The position numbers were made by a program, and so were the translations under genes. Shown here one piece after another: positions 52,576 to 62,200 of a DNA stretch of 64,000 nucleotides. Where the stretch lies: contig NZ_JAQYUU010000001.1 of the NCBI RefSeq assembly GCF_028728205.1, positions 248,001 through 312,000 of the forward strand, given 5' to 3'. How positions within the stretch are numbered: the stretch's first letter is position 1; the number at the start of each line of letters is the position of its first letter. Under the pieces are notes generated by a model that saw nothing but the letters and a program-made list of their open reading frames with translations, ran no database searches and was not told where the DNA came from. This DNA comes from Clostridium sp. 'White wine YQ' (GTDB lineage Bacteria > Bacillota > Clostridia > Clostridiales > Clostridiaceae).

Positions 52576-54420
52576 ATGAAGAAAAATAGGGGTGGAATTC
52601 TTAAAATAATTTACGGATTACTTATGTATTCATTCTTATATATACCTATTATAGTTTTAATTGCTTTTTCTTTTAATGAATCAAAACTTAACGTAACTTG
52701 GACAGGTTTTACCTTAAAGTGGTATAGAAGTTTGCTAGAAAATCAAGGAATACTTGTAGCGACTAAAAATAGTTTTATTATTGCATTGGTAAGTTCAGTG
52801 TTTGCAGTAATTATAGGAACCTTGGCAGCTGTAGGTATGTATAAATATAAATTTAAAGGAAGAAATCTTTTAGAAGGATTATTATATATTCCAGTTATTA
52901 TACCTGAGATAGTGTTAGGTATATCACTACTTACATTTTTCTCATATACAGGAATACCTCTTGGTATGGTAACATTAATACTTGCACATATAACATTTTC
53001 AATAGCCTATGTAGTAAGTACAGTAAAAACAAGGTTAGATGATTTTGATAAATCAGTTGAAGAGGCAGCAAGGGATTTAGGGGCTACAGAAACCCAAACT
53101 TTTTTCAAAATCACCCTTCCGATAATAATGCCAGGTGTTATGGCTGGAGCACTTTTAGCCTTTACATTATCTTTAGATGATATGATAATAAGTTTTTTTG
53201 CAGCCGGGCCAGAAAGTGTCACCTTGCCACTTAAGATATTCTCAATGGTGAAATTCGGAGTAACTCCAGAGATAAATGCTCTTTCAACACTGATGCTTTT
53301 ATTTACTATAATTATAATCTTATTATCTGCATTACTTAGAAATAATCAAATAAATATGAAAAGGGTAGGAGCAATACTTTTAAGTATTACAGTATGCGTG
53401 TTATTTATAAGTGGAGGAATATTTAGGTTTGTTAAAGGCCCAAGTGAAGAAAAAAGAGAATTAAATGTATTCAACTGGTCGGAGTATTTACCACAGTCAG
53501 TTATAGATAAGTTTGAAGAAAGATACAATTGTAAAGTAAATTATAGTACCTTTTCTTCAAATGAAGAAATGCTTGCGAAGATTATGGCAGGAGGAGCTAA
53601 TTATGACCTTGCTGTAGCCTCAGATTATATGGTAGAAATTCTAAAAAAACAAAATTTAATAGAGCCAATTAATAAGAATAAGTTATCTAATATAGGGAAC
53701 TTAGGAGATGAATTTATGAATCTTCCTTTTGATAGGGGAAATGAATACTCTATTCCATATATGTGGCTTGCAGGAATCATAGGCGTAGACTCTTCAAAAG
53801 TTGATCCAAGCACAATAACTAGCTATGATGATTTATGGAAACCAGAGTTTAAAAATTCTCTTGTAGTATTGGATGATGAGAGAGTAATCATTGGCTTAAC
53901 CTTAAAATCTTTAGGTTATTCATTAAATGAGACTTCACCAGAAGCACTTGAAAAAGCTAAAGAAAAATTAATTAAATTAAAGCCTAACATAAAGGCCTAT
54001 GATAGTGATTCACCTAAAACTATGCTTATAAACGGTGAAGCAAAAGCCATATTTGCTTGGGGGGCTGAAAGCAGTTTAGCAAAAAGAGAAAATAAAAATA
54101 TTCAAATGGTATTGCCTAAGGAGGGGTTATTTTTACAACAAGATAACTTTGTTATTCCTAAAGGAGCTAAAAATAATGATTTAGCACATGAATTTATAAA
54201 CTTTATTTTGGAACCAGAAATAAGTGCTGAAATATCAGAAGCGTTTCCATATGGAAATCCAAATAAGGCAGCCTATCCTTTAATTGACCCAGACATTATA
54301 GCAGATAAAGCAGTATATCCTCCTAGTGAAGAAGTTAAAAAAGGAGAATATTTAAAAGATATTGGAGATAAAATTAAGATTTTTGATGATATTTGGACAT
54401 CAGTAAAACAAGAAAATTAA
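52576..54420 (+). CDS. potC: PotCD fusion: permease plus polyamine-binding protein
   Basis: The 614-residue protein joins PotC and PotD. Residues 1-260 are a six-helix permease with the EAA loop [27 protein letters not shown] seventh helix (MKRVGAILLSITVCVLFISGG) follows, and residues ~300-614 are a PotD-type solute-binding domain (ELNVFNWSEYLPQSVIDKFE, NYDLAVASDYMV). The extra helix puts PotD outside, tethered to the channel, so no separate signal peptide is needed. It completes a potA-potB-potCD operon with no stand-alone potD. The ATG abuts the potB stop. Confidence 0.93.
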   Translation: MKKNRGGILKIIYGLLMYSFLYIPIIVLIAFSFNESKLNVTWTGFTLKWYRSLLENQGILVATKNSFIIALVSSVFAVIIGTLAAVGMYKYKFKGRNLLEGLLYIPVIIPEIVLGISLLTFFSYTGIPLGMVTLILAHITFSIAYVVSTVKTRLDDFDKSVEEAARDLGATETQTFFKITLPIIMPGVMAGALLAFTLSLDDMIISFFAAGPESVTLPLKIFSMVKFGVTPEINALSTLMLLFTIIIILLSALLRNNQINMKRVGAILLSITVCVLFISGGIFRFVKGPSEEKRELNVFNWSEYLPQSVIDKFEERYNCKVNYSTFSSNEEMLAKIMAGGANYDLAVASDYMVEILKKQNLIEPINKNKLSNIGNLGDEFMNLPFDRGNEYSIPYMWLAGIIGVDSSKVDPSTITSYDDLWKPEFKNSLVVLDDERVIIGLTLKSLGYSLNETSPEALEKAKEKLIKLKPNIKAYDSDSPKTMLINGEAKAIFAWGAESSLAKRENKNIQMVLPKEGLFLQQDNFVIPKGAKNNDLAHEFINFILEPEISAEISEAFPYGNPNKAAYPLIDPDIIADKAVYPPSEEVKKGEYLKDIGDKIKIFDDIWTSVKQEN

Positions 54421-54427
54421 CTTTTCA

Positions 54428-54456
54428 TTGAATTACAGTTATTTCATATTTATAAT
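54428..54456 (+). promoter_or_regulatory. Promoter of the 34-aa membrane peptide gene
   Basis: TTGAAT (54428-54433), 17-base spacer, TATAAT (54451-54456). Confidence 0.7.
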
Positions 54457-54489
54457 AGAAATAAGTAAAATAGATGGGAAGTGATCTTT

Positions 54490-54594
54490 TTGGCACTAAA
54501 AAATAAAGGAAAAGCAACAATATTATCATTAGCGGTAGCAGCATTAATTGCGTCATTAATAAAAGATAAAAAATCTAATGAGGATAAGATATAA
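54490..54594 (+). CDS. Small single-helix membrane peptide (34 aa)
   Basis: TTG 54490 follows GGGAAGTGA and encodes 34 residues, MALKNKGKATILSLAVAALI then a Lys/Asp/Glu-rich tail. The central ~15 residues are hydrophobic, flanked by basic and charged ends, as in small bitopic membrane peptides. Its own sigma-A promoter is present. The function is unknown. It is too hydrophilic at both ends to be a plain signal peptide. Confidence 0.6.
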   Translation: MALKNKGKATILSLAVAALIASLIKDKKSNEDKI

Positions 54595-54599
54595 ATATA

Positions 54600-54626
54600 T
54601 TGACTTTAGAAATTTGTTAGTATAAT
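54600..54626 (+). promoter_or_regulatory. Promoter of the Trp T-box/trpP transcript
   Basis: TTGACT (54600-54605) and TATAAT (54621-54626) with a short 15-base spacer. Confidence 0.55.
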
Positions 54627-54649
54627 ATAAATACAAAGAGAATATTTAA

Positions 54650-54906
54650 ATCCTTTGATAAGGAAGAGTAGTTATAATAAATTGTTAAAGAGAGTTGAGG
54701 GTGGTGGAATCTCAACACATGGAGTTATAATGAATGGGCCTTTGAGGAATAAGGTGAAATCTAGTGAGAGTAGCTGAATCGTAGTTTCTACGTTAAGAGA
54801 AATAAGGTATGTTAGTACCTGATTTAAGTGGCGTTTTATACGCAATTTAGGTGGCACCACGGATTTAATCTCCGTCCTATTAATATAATAGGACGGAGTT
54901 TTTTTA
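54650..54906 (+). ncRNA. Tryptophan-type T-box leader
   Basis: The T-box core GGTGGCACCACGG lies at 54850-54862. The specifier region GAATGGGCC holds TGG (54735-54737), a tryptophan codon. The UGGC of the T-box would pair with a tRNA ending GCCA, and tRNA-Trp has discriminator G. The terminator CTCCGTCCTATTA (54870-54882) with TAATAGGACGGAG (54886-54898) is followed by TTTTTTT. It controls trpP. Confidence 0.94.
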
Positions 54907-54963
54907 TTTTCTTTTAATTATAAAGGGCTATTTTAAAAATTATTTATTAAGGGGGAGTTCGTA

Positions 54964-55488
54964 ATGAACACAAAAAAATTAACATTAAATGCAATTCTTT
55001 TAGCAATAGGCTTAATGCTTCATCAATTTACACCAGCTTTAGGATTTCCAATGCAACCGGATTTTGCTTTAGCAACACTATTTATAATAATGATGATAAA
55101 TAAAGATTTTAAAACTGTATTAACAGCTGGAATAATAACTGGTATATTTACTGCGTTAACAACAAAATTCCCAGGAGGACAAATTCCTAATATTATTGAT
55201 AAAGTAGTAACTGTTACTATAGTTTATGGCTTGCTAAGTTTAATAAGAAATAGATTAAATAAAAATATTGTACTAGCATTAATACTTCCAATAGGAACAT
55301 TAATCAGTGGAACTATATTTTTAACAGCTGCTTTATATATTGTAGGATTACCGGCTCCATTTAGTGCTTTATTTATTACAGTAGTTTTACCTGCTACAGT
55401 TATAAATTTAGTTGCTGGGCTTGTATTATTCAAAATATTCGAGGCATCATTAAGAAGAAGTGGCGCTGCTAAATCATTTGATTTATAA
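54964..55488 (+). CDS. trpP: Tryptophan transporter TrpP
   Basis: The 174-residue membrane protein has five to six helices and matches the TrpP/ECF S-component-like family: LNAILLAIGLMLHQFTPA at the start and MQPDFALATLFIIMMI after it. It takes up tryptophan. The Trp-specific T-box upstream confirms the substrate and predicts induction when tRNA-Trp is uncharged. GGGGGAG precedes the ATG and a terminator follows. Confidence 0.94.
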   Translation: MNTKKLTLNAILLAIGLMLHQFTPALGFPMQPDFALATLFIIMMINKDFKTVLTAGIITGIFTALTTKFPGGQIPNIIDKVVTVTIVYGLLSLIRNRLNKNIVLALILPIGTLISGTIFLTAALYIVGLPAPFSALFITVVLPATVINLVAGLVLFKIFEASLRRSGAAKSFDL

Positions 55489-55510
55489 GATTATAATTTT
55501 AATCTTATGA

Positions 55511-55545
55511 AAAAGGCTGGAGAAAAATCTCTCCAGCCTTTTCAA
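55511..55545 (+). terminator. Terminator after trpP
   Basis: AAAAGGCTGGAGA (55511-55523), AAAATC, TCTCCAGCCTTTT (55530-55542). Confidence 0.85.
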
Positions 55546-55548
55546 TTT

Positions 55549-55590
55549 GTAACACATGTTACTGATAAATATATATAAAGTGTTTATAAT
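55549..55590 (+). promoter_or_regulatory. CRP/FNR-type palindrome and -10, same layout as the hcp promoter
   Basis: GTAACACATGTTAC (55549-55562) has the core GTAAC-N4-GTTAC seen before hcp. TATAAT is at 55585-55590. The palindrome centre (55555.5) is 34.5 bases from the end of the -10, identical to the hcp promoter. A shared class II activator, possibly HcpR, is inferred. Confidence 0.7.
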
Positions 55591-55626
55591 AAGAACATAA
55601 TAGAAAAAACGAAAGAGGTTGAAAAA

Positions 55627-56265
55627 ATGAGTTTATTTTTAGGAAAAATACATTACTGGTTATTTAATAAAATTACATGGTTTGAAGGCATAGAAGAAGA
55701 AATTCAAAATATGCTTGAGAGTAAAGGTTATAAAGTAGATGAGTGGGTAGCTGAAATATACAATAAGTATGGGGAACCAACAGAAAAGAAACCATTAGAA
55801 GATATGATAGATACATCTAACATTCATGGGTGGCTACAAGAGAAAATAACTTCTGCTGAGAGCAGACAGGCAGCATTAATTACTAAGGGAGTTAAGGAAA
55901 TTGGAGATTCTTTCTTAGAATCAGTAAAAGAAATTTACATTGAAAAAGGAAAGAAGAACGCAGAAGAATATTTAAATGAAGGAAATAGTATAGAATCACC
56001 AGCAGAAGCATTTACAGCTGTTAATAATTTTATACTTGATGGTATGCCTTGTGATAGAGTAAATGAAATAGTAGAAAATTCAGAAGAACATATTGTATGG
56101 CAATCAACAATGGATATTCATGGACAATATTGGAACGTTGTAGGCGGCAATGTAAATAGCTTTTATGAATTAAGAGATGAATGGATAAAAGCTTTCGTTG
56201 AAAATTTAAGAGCAGATTACAAATTTAATAAAATATCCGAAGACACAAGAGAAATTTCACAATAA
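55627..56265 (+). CDS. Unknown soluble protein (212 aa), predicted hcp co-regulated
   Basis: The ATG follows AAAGAGG. The 212-residue product is acidic and mostly helical, with no signal peptide or membrane helix. It starts MSLFLGKIHYWLFNKITWFEG and has one Cys in DGMPCDRVNE, close to EEHIVWQSTMDIHGQYW with two His. I do not recognise the family. Its promoter has the same palindrome and spacing as that of hcp, so it may act in nitrosative or related redox stress. A heme- or metal-binding role could be tested but is not shown by the sequence. Confidence 0.75.
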   Translation: MSLFLGKIHYWLFNKITWFEGIEEEIQNMLESKGYKVDEWVAEIYNKYGEPTEKKPLEDMIDTSNIHGWLQEKITSAESRQAALITKGVKEIGDSFLESVKEIYIEKGKKNAEEYLNEGNSIESPAEAFTAVNNFILDGMPCDRVNEIVENSEEHIVWQSTMDIHGQYWNVVGGNVNSFYELRDEWIKAFVENLRADYKFNKISEDTREISQ

Positions 56266-56274
56266 GAAAAAATA

Positions 56275-56338
56275 GAACATATACATATCAAAATACAGCT
56301 AGAAAGTTTGTATTGGATTATGTATATGTTCATTTTTT
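56275..56338 (+). terminator. Terminator after the 212-aa gene
   Basis: GAACATATACATA (56275-56287) pairs with TATGTATATGTTC (56319-56331), with a further inner stem, followed by TTTTTT at 56333-56338. Confidence 0.85.
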
Positions 56339-56404
56339 ATTTCATAAATTCCTTTGTCTGCATATTATATAGAGATATAACTTAGGATAAAGGAGTGATA
56401 GGAT

Positions 56405-57424
56405 ATGTTAAGTAAAGGAAGTATCATAAGCGGAGATGCTGGGCATAATGCTTATCCAGACACTGGTGCCATTGGTATAAGGATTGAAGATAATTGTACT
56501 AAAGATGTATGGAAAGCTATAATGCTTAAGTTAAATGATTTAGGATATTTGGTGAAAGATTGTACTCCTTGGGATCAAAAATTTACATCAGTAAATGGTT
56601 CACTAGGATATAGGGTAAAAGAAGCTAATAGTAGTGGTTCAGCTCTTCATTTATGTATACATTTTAATATAGGTGGAGGAACTGGAGTAGAAGCTTGGAT
56701 ATCCGGAAGAGGCGGTCAAGCAGAAGTTTATGCAAATGAAATATGCAGTGAGATGAATAAAATAGGATATTATAATAGAGGTGTAAAAGTCGGAAATCTT
56801 TTTATCCCGAAATATACTTCTATGCCATGCGTTCTTGTTGAATGCGCTTTTTTGGATTCTAAAGAAGATATGAATAGATATAATGTTAATTCAATTGCAA
56901 ATGCAATAGTTAAGGCTGTAACTGGAAGCACTTCCAATGCTAATTATGATCCTTCAGGTTCAAACCCTTCAACCCCAACATCTCCTTCGACACCTGGAGA
57001 TTCAGGGAATACAAATAATTATACGCCGAATGCAAGAGTTAGATATGATTGGTTGTATGTAAGAGATGCTAAAGGAGAAATTATTCCGAATAGAAGAGTG
57101 GATATTGGGGACAAGATAAAAGTTTTAGATGTATCTTATTCTAGACAACTTGCATATATAATTTATCCTACACCAACTGGAAGTAGATATGCATATGTTA
57201 AAGTTGGAGGTTGGATTCAATATTTAAATCCATATAACGCTACTATTCTACAAGATTTAGACGTTTATTCAAATGCAAATGGAAGTGTAATTGGCAGAGT
57301 ATTTAAAGATGAAAAAGTAACAATTTTAGAAGAACAAGATTCATGGTTAAATATTGTGTATACAACAGATAAAGGAGAATTTACAAAGTCTGGATGGGTT
57401 AAAAAAGAATTAGTTAAATATTAG
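56405..57424 (+). CDS. N-acetylmuramoyl-L-alanine amidase with SH3-like cell wall-binding region, no signal peptide
   Basis: The 339-residue protein has an N-terminal Amidase_3 domain with zinc ligands in GDAGHN, Glu in GIRIED, CIHFN and the catalytic Glu in VLVECAFLDSKED. A Pro/Ser/Thr linker (about residues 178-205) leads to a C-terminal region ending in an SH3-like repeat (DLDVYSNANGSVIGRVFKDEKVTILEEQ). No signal peptide is present, as in phage endolysins and some autolysins. No other phage genes are nearby. AAAGGAGTGAT precedes the ATG. Confidence 0.88.
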   Translation: MLSKGSIISGDAGHNAYPDTGAIGIRIEDNCTKDVWKAIMLKLNDLGYLVKDCTPWDQKFTSVNGSLGYRVKEANSSGSALHLCIHFNIGGGTGVEAWISGRGGQAEVYANEICSEMNKIGYYNRGVKVGNLFIPKYTSMPCVLVECAFLDSKEDMNRYNVNSIANAIVKAVTGSTSNANYDPSGSNPSTPTSPSTPGDSGNTNNYTPNARVRYDWLYVRDAKGEIIPNRRVDIGDKIKVLDVSYSRQLAYIIYPTPTGSRYAYVKVGGWIQYLNPYNATILQDLDVYSNANGSVIGRVFKDEKVTILEEQDSWLNIVYTTDKGEFTKSGWVKKELVKY

Positions 57425-57449
57425 TTAAGTTATATTATATTATATAATG

Positions 57450-57479
57450 AGGTGACTATAATATAAACTATAGTCACCT
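57450..57479. terminator. Hairpin between convergent cell-wall genes
   Basis: AGGTGACTATA (57450-57460) with TATAGTCACCT (57469-57479). Neither side has a clear T-run, so termination strength is uncertain. Confidence 0.5.
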
Positions 57480-57480
57480 A

Positions 57481-57969
57481 TTAAATATAAACTTCAATAA
57501 AATACATATTAAGAAAGTAATAGTTAGGGTTTATCTCTTTATTTAGAGCATCTACACTATGCTGAGAAATAAGTGGCTCACCACGTTTATTAAAAGAAGT
57601 AACAATTGCAGAATGAAAAATAAAATTGTTTTTCTTTTGGAAGAAAACTAAATTTCCTGGAACAATTTCACTTTTATCAATTATTCTCCCTTTAGGTCCT
57701 TTTAGGTTATGTCTATAGTTTTCTAGTAAGAGCCAATATAAACCATGAGCTGTAGCCCAGGATATGGAATAGTCATTTTTATTTCTATAGTACCACAAAG
57801 GATTATTAAAATTCATGGGTGAGCCGGCATAATGAATACTTTGAGAAACAAAATTAGCACAGTCACTTCCTCCAGAAGATATATTACCTAAGTAGCTAAA
57901 GGTTTTATTTCCATAAAGAGCATATTCATAGGCATAATCAACAATTTTGATTTTATCTACTTCTATCAT
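57481..57969 (-). CDS. Putative amidase domain protein (Amidase_6)
   Basis: The 162-residue protein carries the Amidase_6 signature GGSDCANFVSQSIHYAG, with the likely catalytic Cys, then VPGNLVFFQ and FHSAIVTS with His, an NlpC-like Cys/His arrangement. Members are thought to act on peptidoglycan, often in spore formers. No signal peptide is visible, which would fit a mother-cell or spore protein. GGAGAT precedes the ATG. It follows the deacetylase gene by 34 bases in one transcript. Confidence 0.82.
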   Translation of the reverse strand: MIEVDKIKIVDYAYEYALYGNKTFSYLGNISSGGSDCANFVSQSIHYAGSPMNFNNPLWYYRNKNDYSISWATAHGLYWLLLENYRHNLKGPKGRIIDKSEIVPGNLVFFQKKNNFIFHSAIVTSFNKRGEPLISQHSVDALNKEINPNYYFLNMYFIEVYI

Positions 57970-58003
57970 AAAATCTCCAAAATAATATTATAAAATTAGT
58001 ATA

Positions 58004-58699
58004 CTATTTTAGTACCCTAAATTGTTCATCAGTATTAGAATCTATTGTTTTAAAGGTATATCCTTTTTCTTTATAATACCTTATTATAGATGGAAGCGCT
58101 TTAACAGTATTTTTGTTATTAGTACTACAGTGAAGCAGTAATATTATTCTATTTTTATCACTTTTAGAATTTTTAAGAATGTCATATGATGAAAGACCTT
58201 GAATTGCTCCATCTTTACTATCAACATTCCAATCATATATCTTTAAACCTTCACTATGAAGCATATCTACCATTTTAGTATCAATTTTATACATATTATT
58301 GTTACATCCAAAAGGAAATCTTAATATTGTAGACTTATAACCAGTAAGTTCCTCAAGCTCATTTTGAGTTTTTTTCATTTCACTTAAAAAAGAACTTCTG
58401 CTGCTATAAATCTTATCTCTTTTATGACTATAAGAATGTAATCCAATACTATGGCCATTCTCATACATTCTGAATACAACATCTCTATTTCTTTGAATTT
58501 GTTCGCCAATTAGAAAAAAGGTTGCTTTTACTCCATTTTCATCTAAAACATCAAGAACCTTATTACTCACCTTAGTAGGCCCGTCATCAAAAGTAATATA
58601 TATTACTTTTTCTTCACTTTCTATTCCATAGCAAGGAATAAAATTTAATGTGAATAATAAGAATAAAGTTATAAAAAAAGTAAATTTAGACTTCGTCAT
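58004..58699 (-). CDS. Secreted polysaccharide deacetylase
   Basis: The 231-residue protein has a signal peptide (residues 1-25) and a NodB domain with TFDDGPT, the metal site HSYSHKRD, and LRFPFGCNN. Such enzymes remove acetyl groups from peptidoglycan sugars, and similar ones (PdaA/PdaB) act in cortex formation. AAAGGAG precedes the ATG. The Amidase_6 gene follows, so the pair looks like a cell-wall or spore-wall modification unit. Sporulation control is inferred only. Confidence 0.88.
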   Translation of the reverse strand: MTKSKFTFFITLFLLFTLNFIPCYGIESEEKVIYITFDDGPTKVSNKVLDVLDENGVKATFFLIGEQIQRNRDVVFRMYENGHSIGLHSYSHKRDKIYSSRSSFLSEMKKTQNELEELTGYKSTILRFPFGCNNNMYKIDTKMVDMLHSEGLKIYDWNVDSKDGAIQGLSSYDILKNSKSDKNRIILLLHCSTNNKNTVKALPSIIRYYKEKGYTFKTIDSNTDEQFRVLK

Positions 58700-58891
58700 T
58701 TCAATCAGCTCCTTTTCACAAGTATTATTTGCTATAAAACAAAAAATATTAAATATTTATTAAGTAATAAAAGGAGTTAATGCAATATTCTACTAATTTG
58801 TAAAATATAAAAGTGTGAGTTTACTCGATATTTTATGAAGATAAAATTATAAAAAATAAATAAAAATTAAGAAGTTAAGAAATTGAAATTA

Positions 58892-58900
58892 TGTTATAAT
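58892..58900 (+). promoter_or_regulatory. Extended -10 promoter of the 86-aa membrane protein gene
   Basis: TGTTATAAT (58892-58900). The remaining ~190 bases between this gene and the deacetylase show no other signal. Confidence 0.5.
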
Positions 58901-58940
58901 GTATGTAATTAAAAAAAAGCTTATGAAAAGGATGAGTAAT

Positions 58941-59201
58941 ATGGGAAAAGGTTTAAATACATTGATTTATTTAGTAGTAACAATATTCATAATTGTTGGT
59001 GTAATAGCCTTATTATCTTGGATTTTACCTTATGTGTTAATTGTACTAGTTATATTCTGGGCTTATAGATACATAAAGAATAATATGTTTAAAAGTAGAA
59101 AGCATAATAATGTTAATAGATATTCAACTACTTATAAAGAACAGGAAGATTATGCAGATGGGAATGTTATAGATGTAGATTATGAGGATGTTAAAAAGTA
59201 G
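58941..59201 (+). CDS. Small membrane protein (86 aa)
   Basis: ATG 58941 is preferred because GGATGAG lies just before it; earlier in-frame ATGs are inside or before that RBS. The 86-residue product has two adjacent membrane helices (LIYLVVTIFIIVGVIALLSW and LPYVLIVLVIFWAYRYI) and a charged C-terminal tail rich in Asp, Tyr and Asn. No family is recognised. It lies 33 bases before the giant GGDEF gene and may be its membrane partner. Confidence 0.65.
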   Translation: MGKGLNTLIYLVVTIFIIVGVIALLSWILPYVLIVLVIFWAYRYIKNNMFKSRKHNNVNRYSTTYKEQEDYADGNVIDVDYEDVKK

Positions 59202-59234
59202 AGGGATTTATTTGATATAGGTAGGAGAAATAAA

Positions 59235-62200
59235 ATGAAGTTAATTAATTCTAGGTATAGAATAGAAAAAACTATTTCTATGGGTGATGAAATTAATAGT
59301 TACTTAGTTAAAGATTTAGAAGATTTAAAAGTATATGTATTAAAAGTAATTGAAACTAAAGTCTTAAATGAAAGAATAAAAGAACATATTTTATCAAATA
59401 TAACCTGGATTAAAAATTTAAACTTTCCAGGTTTAGTTAATGTACATGAATTTTTAACTATTGAGAATATAGATGGTATTGTTTTGGAAAATAGAAAATA
59501 TGCGTATCTTATAGATCCAATATACGAAGATGTTATTAAATCAAAAATTTTAGTGAAAAGCACTTTTGATTTTAAGCTGAATCTATTTGCAAAGGTACTG
59601 AATATAATTAATACATTAAGTATTAAAGGATACAAGTATAGAAACTTATCTTTGGACAATGTATATTATAGTGAAGATGAGGTTAAGTTAACTGATATTT
59701 TAACTATGGAAATAGAAAAAATAAGCGTTATAAATAAAAACAGAGAAGTGGACATACTTGGAAGTAGTCATGAAATTCAAGAGTATGATTTTAATCATAT
59801 TGAAATTTCAAATATTTATCATGGAATTTTTGAAGATGAGTTAGAAAATAGAAGTATTAATAGTAGTAAAATTTTAGTTTTATATAAAAATATAAGAGAT
59901 AAAATGTTTATTTCTCTAAATGAGTGTATAGATTATATAAATATACATTTTGAAAAAGAGTATAGTAGGTTCGACTATAATTCTTTAAATAAAATAATAG
60001 AAGATGTTGAAGTTATAGGAAGAGATTATGAAATTAAGAGATTTTCTCAAGTTGTGGATAATTTAGTTTCTAAAAGAAATAAATTTTCTATAATAGGGAT
60101 TGATGGAGATGAAGGTAGCGGAAAGACAAAATTATTAAATTATTTTAAAACCTTAATCTATAATAAATTTGATTATAATGCGAATTTAATTGTTGCAGAT
60201 GATATAAAGAGAAATTCTGGTGGACAAATTAAGCAAAAGGATATTTTTGAGTATTTTTTGGGCTTTATAGATAAAAACTTAATAGAAAAGTACGGACAGT
60301 ATTTGGAGGAATTTTGTAGGTTACTAGCTCTCCCTCATGATGATAATGAGATAAGTAAAAGCAATAGGGAATTACAAACAATTAACAGAGTTGCAAAATT
60401 ACTTTCTGAAATAACTAGAAATAAATTCACTGTTTTATTTGTTGATAACATAGAAAGCAGTAGTACAATTTTTAAATTACTTTTAAAATATTTATTTCTT
60501 TCAGAATCTCAGTTTGAAAACCTGCTTATTGTCATAACATATAATCAAAATAAATTAAAGAAACATGAGGATATAGAAGAATTAATATATAATTGTAAAT
60601 TAACAGAGCGTTATGAAGAATACAAAATATCCTATTTAAATGAAATTTTATCTAGACAATTAATAAGAAATATTATGAATACATCATCTGAACTTTATGA
60701 TTTTTCTAATAAGATATATAAAGAAACACTGGGAAATCCAATGTATATAATTGCAGTTGTAAAGAAATTATTTGAAGATAAATTACTTTTTGTATCAGAA
60801 CAGACAGGAAGATGGAAATTAAACTTACAACAGCAAGAAATTGCACTTCCAAGAAACATCGAATTAGAAATTGAGAGAAGCTTAAATCAGATTTCAACTA
60901 AGGAATATGAAATCATGAAGAAGATGTCTGTTATAAATGGTGCAGTTGAAGAAGATTTCTTATTTAAAGCAAATGTATTAGATAAAAATAATTATGATGA
61001 ATTTTATTTATTGCAAAACAAAGGTTATATTTCTGAAAAAATTTCTGATAGGGCAATACTCTATGAAATAAATAATAATCTTGTGAAGAAGATTGTATCT
61101 AAGAGTATAGATGAAAAAGAGAAAAAAGAACTACACAGGGAAATCTCAAAATTATTAGAGCATGAAATTGAATTAGGACATGACTATAATGATGAACTTA
61201 TATATCAATTTGATGTTTTAGGTGAAACAAAAAAACTTATATACTTTTGTAAAAATAGAGGTAGACAAAAGTTAGAGTCTTGGGACAATACCAGAGCGAT
61301 TTATTACTATAAAAAGGCATTAGAAGCAGAAGAAATTTCTAATGAAGAATATATTGAAATTGCTTTAATTTTAGCAGATTTATACTATAGACAAGGGGAA
61401 ATTAAAGAGTCAACAAACTATTATTTTAACGTAATAGAAAAAACTGATAGTCAAGAGGATAAATCCCTTTGCTATTCAGGTTTAGCTATAGTTGGATATA
61501 GAATTGATGGAATAAAAGAAACAGAATATTATTTGAAGAATTCAAGAGGTATTTTAAACAACCTTGATTATAAGTATGGTGAAGGTATATATAATTTAGC
61601 CTTACTAAAACATCTTTGCTTTATTGGTAAATATTCTGAAGCTATTGAAGCAGGAGAGAGTGCACTTGAGATATGTAGAAGTGAAGATTTTGACCTAAAA
61701 GGCTATTTAAACCTATATATTGGATATTGTTATCTCAATATTTCTCAAGGTAAAGAAGCTATTGATTGCTTAAATAAGGCAAAAAATCTATTCAATAAGA
61801 CTTTTAACCTTAGAGGAGTAATTTCATCGAACATCTATTTAGGAACAACACTATTTGAAATAGAGGAAAATCTAGAGGGTGCTTTGAGCTTTTTTATAAA
61901 TGCTCAGAAGGCTTCAGACAAATATCAAATTAAGGATTTAAATTTACTTTCGGAAATAAATGTTGCAGCAGCTTTAATGTCTCAGCGAAAATTTGCTGAG
62001 TCAGAAGATCTCTTATTAAAAGCATTAGAAAAGGCTAACGAATGGAATCATGAGTTCTATAAGGGAATAGTCCTTTCCTATCTTAGCAGCTGTTATTTAC
62101 ACTTGGACAAGCTTCAATTAGCACATAGATATTTAGAAGCATCATTATTAGTAACTTCTAAGTATAATATTGGCGAAGTTTTCAAAAAGTCATTAAAGAG

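Noticed and set aside
56405..58699. Prophage remnant around the endolysin-like amidase
   Set aside because: Neighbouring genes are a deacetylase and an Amidase_6 protein. No holin, tail, integrase or attachment repeats were seen.
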